In this document: one piece after another, positions 33,989 through 46,095 of the stretch
How the letters are laid out: each line of letters begins with the position of its first letter
How positions within the stretch are numbered: position 1 is the first letter of the stretch
Assembly (NCBI GenBank): GCA_039707655.1
Contig: CM077666.1
Coordinates: 245,426,166 to 245,490,165, forward strand
Reading direction: 5' to 3'
From: Elymus sibiricus
Lineage: Eukaryota > Streptophyta > Magnoliopsida > Poales > Poaceae
Length of the DNA: 64,000 bases
Made by a program: the position numbers and the translations under genes
The notes under the pieces: model-generated
Database searches by the model: none
Seen by the model: the letters and a program-made list of their open reading frames with translations, nothing else
What the model was told of the DNA's origin: nothing

Positions 33989-36900
33989 ATGTCCGAAGAG
34001 TCTTTTGATGTACAGCAGAAAAAGGATCCTAAATCCGTGGTGCATTGGAATGAATATGAAGCTCTTCGTGATCATCTTCAGCGACAAATTCAGTGTGCAA
34101 CCGATCCTATAAATGAGAATGTGCAGAACATGGAGTTGGACCTGAAGGATGCCACTGAAACCATCACAGCAACACCACGACAAGTTACTGAAATTCAGGG
34201 GACTCTAGTTACCTTGCAGCAAGCTTTGGCTGCATTGCAACAGTCCGTTGATCGCCAACAAAATCAGCAGCGTGATGATGATGATGGTGAAGCTAGTGTT
34301 TATGGTGGTGTCGCAGCTGCTAATGCTGCCAATGAGGTGCTGCAGCTCGTCGTGCACAATTACAGCAAAATAATCACGACCGGCAAGCTCCACACGAGCC
34401 GGTTGTTGCTGGCCAAGATGTTGGTCATGGTAATGGAGGCCGTGGTGGTGGCCGTGCTGGTGCCATGCCCGTAGGCCATGGATTTACTCCTCTTGGTGCA
34501 CGCCGTCGATTTGATGATGATGCTTTTGCACAACCAGCCAACCGTGATGATGATGGGCTGGGCAAACCAAAGTTCACCGTCCCCAAGTTTGTTGGTTCTA
34601 CTGATGTTGAAGAGTACCTCAATTGGGAGCTGAAGGTGGAAAAATTATGGCGCATGCATGAGTACACCGAGGATAGAAAAATAAAACTTGCATCTTCTGA
34701 ATTTGATGACTATGCTTTGCTTTGGTGGGATAATATTGTACAGTCCAGAATTGAAGATGGTGAACGCCGCATTGTTACATGGAGAGCTATGAAGGAAGAG
34801 ATGCGTGCTCGCTTTGTTCCACGCAATTATATTCGTTCTCTCTATGACAGATTGCAGAATTTGAGGCAAGGTATTTCTTCTGTGGATGAATATTTTCAGG
34901 AGATGGAGCTTATTATGCAGCGTGCTAGAGTGCGTGAAGAGCCTGAACAAACAATGCAACGATTTCTCTCTGGTCTGAACTATAACATTAAGCGTATTGT
35001 TCGGCTTCACCAATATTATGACATGACAGATTTGTTACACCAAGCACGTGAGGCTGAATTGCAAGTGGCTGAGGATGCTAAGTTTACATCTCGCACAACA
35101 GCGAGTAGAGGTCGTTTTACACCATGAACAGCACCTAGTGTGGAGCCTACTCCTAGTTCCACTTCTGGCTTCCGTGGTAATGGTTCTTCCAAATCAGATT
35201 CGGCGATCTCTAATGCGAAGAAACCAGCGCAACCTGCTGCTAGTGCTGCTGGTTCTCCTAATTCTACAACAAGAAACAGGGACATGAATTATCATACATG
35301 TGGTGGAAGGGGTCATTTTAAGAGAGATTGTCCCAATAAAAAGGTTATGTTGATTAATGAGGATACAGCAGAATATGAAACCGGTGATGATGCTGACCCT
35401 GATTCTGAAATTTGGGAGGAAGATGAAGATGGTTCAATAGATGCTTATGCTACACACTATCCTACAATTGTTTGCTCACCCAAAGTGCTAAGTGTTACTC
35501 CTAGTCCTGCAGAACAACGGTGCAATTTGTTTCAAACAAAGGCTGTTGTTGGTCCTAGTAAGGCGTGCAAGGTTATAATTGATGGTGGTAGTTGTCACAA
35601 TTTGGCTAGTAAGGAGTTATGCCAAAAGCTGAAACTGAAATATTTACCGCTCCCCAATCCATATTTTATTCAGTGGCTAAGTGATAGTGGAGAGGTGAAG
35701 ATCAGCCACATGGTGCGTGTGGAATTTCAGATTGGACCATACAAAGACACCATTGAGTGTGATGTGGATCCTATGACCGTGTGTCACTTGTTGTTGGGAT
35801 GCCCATGGCAGTATGATAGAGATGTTCGTCACAACGGGAGAGCCAACACATATCATTTGTATTGGCGTGGCAAGGAGGTTACTTTGAGGCCTATGACACC
35901 GCAGCAAATTGTAAATGAATCTCGTCAAAAAACTGAAGTGAATCTCGAAAAAGAGAGTGAGAGGTTAGATAGGCGAGATACTACACTTCCGGTGAGTGAG
36001 AGCCACAAGCCAAATGTGAGCGGTAAAAATAAAAGTGAGGGAGTGAATTCCTTAGTTGTGTTAGCCACCAAATCTGATTCGAGAGAGTTTCGCGAGGATC
36101 CCACTGCTATACCACTTGTGCTGATGTGCAAGGGTCAAATTTTGCTTTCTAACGACATGACCCCTCTCCCTATTGGTGTTTCTAATGTGTTGCAGGAATT
36201 TAGCGATGTGTTTCCAGAGGAGGTACCCGCTGGTTTACCACCATTGCGAGGTATAGAGCATCAAATTGATTTGATACCAGGAGCATCGCTGCCCAATCGA
36301 GCACCATACCGCACCAACCCCGAGGAAACAAAGGAAATTCAGAAACAAGTACAAGAGCTTCTCGACAAAGGTTATATTCGAGTGAGCTTAAGTCCTTGTG
36401 CTGTTCCTGTAATTTTAGTTCCTAAGAAAGATGGTACATGGCGCATGTGCGTAGATTGTAGAGCTATAAATAACATCACGATTCGATATCGTCATCCTAT
36501 TCCACGTTTAGAAGATATGTTAGATGAATTGAGTGGTGCTGCTGTTTTCTCTAAAATTGATTTGCGTAGTGGTTATCATCAAATTAGGATGAAAGAAGGG
36601 GATGAATGGAAGACATCCTTTAAAACAAAGTTTGGTCTATATGAGTGGTTAGTCATGCCTTTTGGGTTAACTAATGCACCTAGTACTTTCAGGCGATTAA
36701 TGAACCATGTTTTGAGGCATTTCATTGGTAAATTTGTGGTTGTATATTTTGATGATATACATTTTTACAGCCGCAATGAATCTGAACATAGTGATCATAT
36801 TCGACAAGTTTTGCAAGTGTTGCGTGATGCTCAGCTTTATGGTAATCTTGATAAGTGCACATTTTGCAAAGATAAGGTCATATTTCTGGGATATGTTGTT

Positions 36901-39198
36901 TCAAAGCATGGAGTTAAGGTAGACGAATCTAAAATTGAAGCTATTAAAAATTGGCCTACTCCTCTGAATGTTAGTCAAGTACGAAGCTTTCACGATCTTG
37001 CTGGTTTCTATAGACGTTTTGTGAAAGATTTCAGTACCATTGTTGCACCTTTGAACGAGCTTACTAAAAAGGGTGTTGAGTTTGTGTGGGGCACAGCCCA
37101 AGATAATGCATTTGATGAGCTGAAACGTCGTTTGACTGCTGCACCTTTGCTTGTACTTCCTGATTTCACTAAGCATTTTGAGATTGAATGTGATGCTAGT
37201 GGAATTGGTATTGGAGGTGTGTTGATGCAAGAGGGTAAACCGATTGCATATTTTTCTGAAAAACTGAATGGTGCACAATTGAACTATCCTGTTTATGATA
37301 AAGAATTGTATGCTCTAGTTCGTGTCCTTGAGGTTTGGCAACATTATTTGTGGCCAAAGGAATTTCTCATACATTCTGATCATGAGGCTCTGAAATATTT
37401 GAAAAGCCAATCCAATTTGAATAAACGCCATGCTAAATGGGTTGAATTTATTGAATCTTTCCCATACATCATTAAATATAAAAAGGGTAAAGATAATGTG
37501 GTTGCTGATGCTCTTTCTAGGAAAAACATGTTGTTGACACAATTGGATGTTCAAGTTCCTGGTTTAGAGAGTTTGCGTGATTTATATGCTACTGATCCTG
37601 ATTTTTCAGCACCATACAAATTGTGTTCTGATGTAAAAGCATGGGCAAAATATCACATACATGATGGCTATTTGTTTAGAGCTAACAAACTATGTGTTCC
37701 AGAATCGTCCGTGCGTTTGCTATTGTTGCAGGAATCACATGCCGGCGGTTTGATGGGTCACTTTGGACGTGAGAAGACTTAGCTTATGCTCGCTGATCAT
37801 TTTTATTGGCCTAAGATGAGGCGTGATGTGGACAGATTTGTGAAGCGTTGCATTACTTGTAATAAGGCGAAGTCCAAGCTGAAACCTCACGGTTTGTATA
37901 CTCCTCTCCCTGCTCCTACTACACCATGGGAAGACATAAGCATGGATTTTGTGTTAGGATTGCCTAGGACCAGGAGAGGACATGATTCAATTTTTATGGT
38001 AGTTGATTGTTTTTCTAAGATGGCACATTTTATTGCCTGCCATAAAAGCGACGATGCGTCACACATTGCTAATCTGTTTTTCAGGGACATCGTGCGCTTA
38101 CATGGAGTACCAAAGACGATTGTTTCTGATCGTGGCGTGAAGTTTATGAGCTATTTCTGGAAGACACTTTGGGGAAAGCTGGGGACAAAGTTATTATTCA
38201 GCACTACATGTCATCCCCAAACAGATGGTCAAACGGAAGTGGTAAATCGCACACTCTCCACGTTGTTGCGATCCATGATAAAGAAGAACCTGCGTGTGTG
38301 GGAGGAGTGTTTGCCGCATGTGGAGTTTGCATATAACAGGGCGGTACATTCCACAACTCAGTTCTGTCCATTTGAGGTGGTCTATGGTTTTAAACCCATT
38401 ACACCACTTGATTTGCTACCCCTTCCAATACAAGAGAGAGTGAACATGGAGGCATCCAAGAGAGCATATTTTGTGAGGAAGATACATGAGAAGACTAAAG
38501 AAGCAATTGAAAAGAAGGGCAAGTACACAGCTGATCGTGTTAATAAGAAGAGAAAGGAGGTGCTGTTTCAGCCGGGCGACATGGTGTGGGTACACTTTCG
38601 CAAAGATAGATTTCCTGAACGGCGCAAGTCCAAGTTGAAGGCAAGAAGTGATGGACCATATAAAGTGCTTGCTAGGATTAATGATAATGCATACAAAATT
38701 TATCTTCCCACTGAAGAGTTTGGCGTGAGTAATACATTCAACGTTGCTGATCTGACGCCATATAATGGAGATGACCTTGGCGCGTCGGGGTCGACACCTC
38801 TTCAAGGGGGGGAGGATGATGAGGACATCCCTACTCCTTTGCCATCGTTTTCCACTAGTGATGTTGTTGCACATGACAAGTCCAATGAAATTAGAATTGG
38901 ACCAATTACAAGAGCACGTGCAAAACTATTAGAACAACAGGTGAATTCACTCTTAGTTGAATCTGACATTTGTGTTAATGAGAATTTTATACTGCCTAAG
39001 TCTTTGCATGTATGTATGATCAGATTTGAAGAGAAGACAAGCTTGGCACGTGAAGATGAAGAATTGCAGCAAGAAGAACGCCTACCGATGTCTAATATCA
39101 GCAAGTGCACGAGGGAGGAGAGGGAGGCAGGTGCACAACATAAAAGGAAGGAATATCAGAACCAGACTCGGATTGACTGCCAGGAGGCCCGAAATTGA
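33989..39198 (+). pseudogene. Gag-pol polyprotein of G, broken, with CR tail
   Basis: Start 33989 (MSEESFDVQQKKDP). gag about 34560-34990; the zinc knuckle at about 35290 reads [14 protein letters not shown], first Cys lost (TAT 35290-35292). Protease [11 protein letters not shown] near 35580; [12 protein letters not shown] and YFDD at 36745-36756; RNase H about 37180-37500; integrase finger and core 37740-38380; C-terminus to about 38760; CR tail 38817-39198 ([29 protein letters not shown]). Lesions: 4 bases lost near 34335 (frameshift), CGA to TGA at 35125-35127, and TAG at 37780-37782, exactly where C also has TAG. Otherwise the frame is open from 35140 to the end, with the last 382 bases inside the LTR. 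Confidence 0.94.
38804..38816 (+). promoter_or_regulatory. Polypurine tract of G
   Basis: AAGGGGGGGAGGA adjacent to the 3' LTR; seven G keep the frame into the CR tail. Confidence 0.85.
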
Positions 39199-39837
39199 TA
39201 TACGTGCAGAATCCGTGTCCGTGCTCCAAATAAAGCGTGCAAATACAATTTGGAAAGCTTGAGTCATGTGGTTTCCAAACTGTATACCCGCAGCCCGTGA
39301 GTCTCGGTGACCGAGTCACAGTCGTCAAAACAATATGGCGGTTGTTTCTCCCAGTTTTCCAGATAGAATCATTTAAGTTAGGAAAGTTAGAGATATAGTT
39401 GATTTTGACCCCAACACTAGGTTGAACGTCCAGGGGTCTTTATATATATTTGTAAGTCGTGGATTTTAGGGTTAGACCACGTTTTGATGAAACCTCTACC
39501 AGATTGAATTGCTTTAAGCATTCCTCTGAAATCATATTCCTCTTTGCATCAATCAGGAATATTAATCTACACCAAATTCGTTTCGATAGGGTGTATTTGC
39601 TACTGAAAGTCAAGTGCTATCGGTCGTTCCATTGGGAATTGGGAGATTGCAGAACCGCTTCGTGGTCGGCGGCTACGTGTGCAAGTGTGTGGTGTTGCGA
39701 ATATCCATAGGGTTGAAGATCCGTCGCATTGGCAACGGGGGAACAGCCGGAGAGTTTGTGAGCGTCTCACAAGTTATTCAACAAGTTCATCATCGACACC
39801 ATCAGCTCACTGAGAAGATCGGGCCACCCCCTTATCA
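38817..39837 (+). repeat. 3' LTR of G (1,021 bp)
   Basis: TGATGAGGACATCCC...CTTATCA, collinear with the 5' LTR. The inverted repeat near 39249-39279 has one arm mismatch (GGTTTCCAAA). CTATT follows. Confidence 0.95.
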
Positions 39838-40863
39838 CTATTCCATATCATCCATGGGAAGATATTAGTATGGATTTCGTGCTTGGCTTGCCTAGAACTC
39901 AAAACGGCAAAGAATCGGTATTTGTTGTTGTGGACCGTTTCTCTAAGATGGCACATTTTATTCCATGTAACAAGATAGACGATGCTTCACATGTTCAAAT
40001 CTCTTTTGTAGGGAAATCTTGCGATTGCATGGAGTGCCAAAGACGATAGTGTCGGACCGAGACGTCAAGTTCCTTAGCTACTTTTGGAAGACCCTCTGCG
40101 CCAAGCTCGGAATCAAGCTCCTATTCTCATCGGCATATCACCCACAAACCGATGGCCAAACGGAGGTCACGAACCGGACTCTATCCACACTACTTCGTGT
40201 GTTGATCAAGAAGAACATAAGGGAGTGGGAGGAATGTTTTACCCATCGCCGTGTACGCTTACAATCGAGCGCGACACTCTACTACTGGCAAGACCCCTTC
40301 GAGATCGTCTATGGCTTCAACCCTTTGTCCCCATTCAAAATTCTACCGCTACCTCTACAAGAGCTCATCGACATGGACGCGAGTGCCCGAGCGAGCTACC
40401 TCAAGAAGATGCACGAAGATACAAGGCACGCGATCGAGCGCCAAGTACAACGACTCGCGACCAAGGTCAACATCAACAAGCACCCCATGGTGTTCAATCC
40501 CGGAGATCTTGTGTGGCTACACCTTTGCAAAGACCGCTTCCCCAACGAGCGCAAGTCCAAACTACTACCCCGAGCCGACGGACCCTTCAAGGTGCTAGTA
40601 CGCTACAACAACAATGCCTATAAGATCAACATCCCTCGCGACAAGTACAACGTGAGCGACACATTCAATGTCAAGGATTTATCTCCCTTCCATGGTGTTA
40701 TCCCCATGGACCTACCTACGTCTCCTCAAGTGCCAAGCGGACCAATGACACAAGCACGTGCAAGAGCTTTCGAAACCGAGGTGACATCTCTCCTTAGTGA
40801 ACTTCCTATTGACTCGAGTGAGACATGGCTACTACCTCAAGCCGAAGTGCTATGTGTGATCTA
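39838..40863 (+). pseudogene. Integrase core, C-terminus and CR tail of F, second piece
   Basis: Resumes after G with [15 protein letters not shown]; keeps [13 protein letters not shown] and [10 protein letters not shown]. One base is missing near 39995 (CATGTTCAAATC against CATGTTGCAAATC in F'), shifting the frame, and an extra T near 40240 (GAATGTTTTACCC) shifts it again. The C-terminal part (NPGDLVWLHLCKDRF, then SDTFNVKDLSPFHG) is joined directly to LTR coding sequence VIPMDLPTSPQVPSGPMTQARARA because the polypurine tract is deleted. CAG to TAG at 40861-40863 ends the CR tail. Confidence 0.88.
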
Positions 40864-41663
40864 GTATGAAGAAGACCGCCTCGGGAATGCTTGGAATGAA
40901 GACCAAGTCGGCAAGTACACGGGTGGACGTGCGCCAGGAGGGAGACCGCTAAAAGACTACAGCGACCGGACATCCGGCCGCTGAAGAGATGCACACCAGC
41001 AGCAGCCCAGCCGTGAAGCAGCTACAGGGCTCGGACATCCGGCCGGAGGACCGGACATCCGGCCCGACCAGGCCAGACATTTGGCCTCTGCCCGGAAATC
41101 CGGCCCCCCCATCACAGAAGCTGGGACGCCTCCAGGCCGGACATCCGACGCTAGGGCCAGACATCCGACACCCACACGAACCGACGGACATCCGGCGCGA
41201 CGCCCAGACATCCGGCCCCTGCCAGCACACTTAAGGCCATTCGGCCGTGTAATCTCGTCCAATCATCCCCACTTCGTCCTAGACTATAAATAGACCTCCT
41301 CCTCATCCTTCCTAGGGTTAGCAAAGTATATTGAGACATTGAGTAGAGCTTTGCTCCTTGTATCTCCTCATCAAGACCTCTCTAGGGAGAAGGATCCCCA
41401 TCATAGGATCATCAAGACCTCCTAAGGGAGAAGGATCTCACCTAGATCACCAAGACCCCCACCTCCTTTGGAGTGGGAAGAACTTTACCTTGTGCTTGTT
41501 TCCTTTTATTGTCCTTGTATACTTGTGGATCTCATATATGCTATCCTAGTGGATGTGTGATTTGGGTTTGTTTGAGTGATTTCCCTTGGTTGATTTTGTT
41601 GTTCCACTCTTTTCCCCCTCCAAGTGTGGAAAGATCGTCAAATTAGGGTTCCACCCTACATCA
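40697..41663 (+). repeat. Truncated 3' LTR of F
   Basis: The first about 20 bp of the LTR, the polypurine tract and the last integrase codons are missing relative to F' (its 29381-29447). The rest is present: CCGGACATCCGG array at about 40967-41220, TATAAATA at 41285-41292, end CCTACATCA at 41663, then CTTAT. Confidence 0.9.
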
Positions 41664-44600
41664 CTTATGTTCTTCTTAATCAACACATGGAGTAGTGTGG
41701 ATAGAGTCCGGTTCGTGACCTCTGTTTGGCCGTCGGTTTGAGGGTGATATGCCGATGAGAATAGGAGCTTTATTCTGAGCTTTGCGCATAGTGTCTTCCT
41801 AAAGTAGCTAAGGAACTTGACGTCTTGGTCCGACACGATCGTCTTTGGCACTCCATGCAATCGCAAGATTTCCCTACAAAAGAGATTTTCAACATGTGAA
41901 GCATAGTCTATCTTGTAACATGGAATAAAATGTGCCATCTTAGAGAAACGCTCCACAACAACAAATACCAAATCTTTGCCGTTTTGAGTTCTAGGCAAAC
42001 CAAGCACGAAATTCATACTAATATCTTCCCATGGATGATATGGAATTGGAAGGGGCATATATAGACCATGAGATTGAGCTTTGGACTTAGCTTTGCGACA
42101 TGTAGAGCACCGGTTTGTGTAGCGTGACACATCTCGAAACATCTTAGGCCAAAAGTAGTTCTTGGAGAGCGTAGCAAATGTCTTGTTGCGTCCGAAATGT
42201 CCCATGAGTCCTCCACCGTGAGCTCTTGCAAAAGCAACGAACGAAGAGAAGACTCGGGGATACAAAGTTTGTTAGCTCGCATAAGATAATCATCTTTCAA
42301 ATAGTATCGCTCCCAATTGTTGTGTGCTAAGCATTTGGCATATGGAATCGCAAATGAAACATCATGCGCATACAAGTCTTTAATGTGCTCAAATCCTATA
42401 ACATTCAACTCAAGTTTAGTAACTAGCATGCACTTGCATGAAAGAGCGTCCGCCACAACATTTTCCTTACCTTTGATATACTTGATAACATAAGGAAATG
42501 ACTCAATGAACGCACTCCATTTTGCATGACGCTTGTTCAATTCGGTTTGACCCTTAAGGTATTTAAGTGTTTCATGATCCGTATGGATGACAAACTCACG
42601 TGGTCGGAGATAATGTTCTCTTGCATCAACACACCACCAATACGATTACCACTAGCGTCACAATGCACTTCAAAAGTTTTATCAAAGTTGGGTAATGCAA
42701 GTAATGGAGCATGTGTAAGCAAGTTTTTAATCTCATGAAATGCGGCATCTTGAGATGGACCCCAAACAAATGGTGCATTCGTCTTACTCAATGCGTGCAA
42801 TGGTGATGCAATGGTGCTAAAATCCTTCACAAAGCGATGATAAAAGCCGGCTAAGCCAAGGAAACTACGCACTTGAAGCAAATTGGTTGGTTGTGGCCAA
42901 TTGTTAATAGCATCAATTTTAGTTTCATCCACTTGAACAACCTTAGAGGAGACAACAAAGTCCAAGAAAACAAGCTTATCAACACCAAAAGTGCATTTTT
43001 CCATGTTAGCATAAAGTTTCTCTTTTCTAAGAACTTGTAAGACGTCTCTAAGGTGTTTCACATGATCCTCAAGAGTTTCGCTAAATACTAGGATGTCATC
43101 AAAGTAAACCACAACACAAATGCCAATGTATGGACGAAGAATATAATGTATCACACGCATAAAAGTGCTAGGAGCTTGGGATAAACCCATAGGTATGACT
43201 AACCATTCATACAAGCCAAATTTGGTTTTGAAAGCCGTTTTCCATTCATTACCTTCTTGCATGCGTATTTGATAGTACCCACTTTTAAGATCAATTTTAG
43301 AGAAAATGGTGGCCCCACTAAGTTCATCAAGCATGTCATCTAGGCGTGGAATGGGGTGGCGATATCTAACGGTGATAGCATTTATGGGACGGCAATCGGA
43401 ACATATGCGATAGGTACCATCTTTCTTAGGCACAAGAATTTCCGGAACGGCACATGGACTCAAGCTCTCGCGTACATACCCATTCTCCATGAGATGTTGG
43501 ACATGCCGTTGGATTTCTTTGGTCTCGTCGGGGTTGACGCAGTAAGGTGCCTTGTTCGGTAGAGGTGCGCCGGGGATGAGGTCGATGTGGTGTTCGATTC
43601 CGCGAAGTGGAGGAAGTCCGGGAGGTAGGTCATCGGGAAACACGTCCGCGAATTCCTGCAATAAATGAGACAATACCAAAGGAAGATGGTGTGAAGTATT
43701 AGTCCGCACCACTTCATCTTTGCACACAAGCACAAAGTGAAGAACACTTGATGGGCTCTCACTCACATCCCTCAAATCTCTTTTGGTGGCTAAAAGAACT
43801 AAGTCTCTCTTGTCGCTCATCGTGGAGTCGCTCATTTTTGGCTTGTGGCGCTCACTCTCTTTTTGGTGGTTCACTCGCTCACTTGTCTCTCCACGATGGG
43901 TAGATGCTTGCTTGTCCGCGATGACTTGACTTGGTGTCATAGGTCGAAGAACGAATTCCTTGCCCTTCATCTTGAAGCTATAGTGATTGGTCCATCCGTT
44001 GTGGATGACGCCGCGGTCGAATTGCCAAGATCTTCCAAGGAGGAGATGGCACACGGACATAGGAACCACATCACACTCCAAGTTGTCTTCGTAGGCGCCA
44101 ATCTTGAAGGACACTTGGATGGTGTGCTCCACTTGAATGGTGCCAGAGTCGCTAAGCCATTGGATCTTGTATGGGCAAGGGTGCTTCTTCTTGACCAGTT
44201 GGAGCTTGGTACATAACTCTTCACTTGCCAAGTTGTGGCAACTTCCGCCGTCGATGATGACCTTGACGGAACGTCCTTGGATACTCGCTTTGGTATGGAA
44301 GATGTGGCAACGTTGGTCTTCATCTTGATGTTGTTGAAGTGTCAAGACCTTGGAGACAACAAGAGCGTGGCTCGAATCATTGTCGCAAAACACTTGATCA
44401 TCTTCATCTTCATTCACTTGTCAATGCAAGGCCACGTGCTCAAGTGTTTCCATTTCGTCTTCGCTCATAGAGTCGTAGGTGCCGTCGGCGTTGAGGATCA
44501 TAGTGCGTCGTGTTGGGCACTCAAAAGATTTGTGGCCTGGGCCCTTGCAAGTTAAGCACTTGATGTCACTTGTTTTGTCGGTGGCGTCCGTAGGAGTTGT

Positions 44601-46095
44601 TGATGACGAAGCTCTTGGCTTGGGGTTGCTTTTAGTAGTAGGAGAACGACTTGAAGATGTCGAAGGGTTCTTGTAGCTTGACTTGTCACAGATACTTGGT
44701 GTTGCTCGAGTCGTTGGAGGAGGTGTCGTAGTCGTTGAAGCTTGAGTGTAAGAACCGTAGGTCTTGGAAGAGTACTTGGAGTACTTGTAATCCTCTTGCA
44801 CTTGACGCTCCGCTTTGGTGGCTAGGTGCACTAGCTCGAGGAGGTTGGAGTAGGGTTGAAAGTCTGCTATTTTCTTGATAGGATGGTTGAGACCATTCAA
44901 GAAACGCGCCATAGTTTGTTCATCATCTTCCTTGACGTTGGCTCGTATCATTGTATTCTCCATTTCTTTGTAGTATTCTTCAACCGACTTGGTGCCTTGC
45001 TTGAGGAGTTGAAGTTTCTTGAAGAGGTCGCGGCTATAGTGTGTAGGCACAAAGCGAGCTCTCATGACATCCTTCATTTGAGTCCACGTTGTGATAGGTG
45101 GTTCGCCTTTCTCTTGGCGTCTCTCGATCACTTGCTCCCATCAAATGAGAACATAGTGTTGGAACTCAAGCGATGCCATGGCTAACTTCTCTTCCTCGTC
45201 GTAGTTGTGTAGACGGAATATCTTGTCCACCTTTAAGGCCCATGAGAGGTAGTCTTCGAGGTCGTTACTCACCGGAAAACTTGGGCATGTTGAACTTGAG
45301 CTTGCCGTAGCGTTGTTCGTCATTATTTCGATGTTGTCATCGTTCTTGTCCTGGAGGTGGGTCATCATCCCCGTTCTCTTCTTGCTCTACACGGTTGGCT
45401 TGACGGTGGGGACGAGGTACTCTTACCTGGTTCCTCCTTTCTTGATTCTCTTCATGGTGTGCGGCTTCTTCTTGCTGGCATGCCTCTTCTTCTTGACGCA
45501 CACGATGGTTGCGTTCGTCGAGGGCATGGTTGGCATCGCGAAGTGCACGTTGTGCTTCGAGGGCTTGTTGTTCACGACGTTGTTGCTCTTGCCGAAGTCG
45601 ATCGCCGTCTTGGGCGTCTTGTTGTTGACGTCGTGGAACTTGCTCTTGGTGGGTGTCATCGTGAACCTGATGATGTTGACGTTTGCGCTCTTGAAGGCGT
45701 TGTTGTAACCCATTGCCAGGTAATGGATGTGGTTGATCTTGAGGTTCTTGCCGAGGATGTAGACGAGCTCGAGGAAGACTTGCATCCGATGATGAATCCG
45801 ATGAATGGCATCTTGACCGTGTTCTCCTTGTCGATGACGAAGTTGAGGAAGCGCGGTCAATCATCATGGCACTGAATTCTTCCATTTGTGTAGTAAGCTT
45901 GGTGTCGAGGTAGACTCTTGTTCGTGTTTCGGAGTGACGCAAGTCGGTGGCGAGTTGCTCGATGCGATCGCCCAAAGCTTCACTTTCTTGATGCAAGGCT
46001 CGTTGCACCCCAAAGAGATGGCTCTTGGATACGTAGTCGTTCGGTGCTTCGTGCTCGTCGAAGAGAGGATTCGAAGATGTACTTGGCCTATCCAT
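41664..46095 (-). pseudogene. Gag-pol of H (gag to integrase), broken and truncated
   Basis: Start 46095 (MDRPSTSSNPLFDE). N-terminal Gln/Arg/Glu-rich coiled-coil-like part to about 45340, then a gag domain (DLEDYLSWALKVDKIF, RARFVPTHY, SVEEYYKEME), CCHC knuckle CLTCKGPGHKSFEC near 44565-44524, protease [11 protein letters not shown] near 44250, RT FSKIDLKSGYYQIRM and YFDD at 43106-43095, RNase H, integrase finger and core. Lesions: frameshift near 45340-45365, TGG to TGA near 45137-45139, TGA at 44423-44421 between gag and protease, a loss of about 106 bp in RNase H near 42616 with frameshift, and a further frameshift near 42226. F cuts the ORF at [12 protein letters not shown]. Confidence 0.92.

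Larger units (their letters stand above)
31924..39837 (+). mobile_element. Element G: complete TGATGAGG-type CRM retrotransposon, 7,914 bp
   Basis: LTRs 31924-32944 and 38817-39837 (both 1,021 bp), primer site, leader, gag-pol, polypurine tract, perfect CTATT duplication (31919-31923 and 39838-39842). Same family as C. I count about 30 LTR differences by eye (about 3%), so this is an older insertion than B or K, of the order of one million years at usual grass rates (inference). Confidence 0.97.
30397..41663 (+). mobile_element. Element F: TGATGCGG-type gag-pol element, 3' half, split by G
   Basis: RT through integrase at 30397-31923, then G (31924-39837), then the integrase remainder and a truncated 3' LTR to 41663. 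The join across G is exact: ...TTCCTATT / CTATTCCATATC with CTATT duplicated. F is inserted in the integrase of the minus-strand element H; CTTAT at 41664-41668 is the right-hand target site. Its gag, protease and 5' LTR lie beyond the left edge because E, D and A are nested in its RT. Confidence 0.9.
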
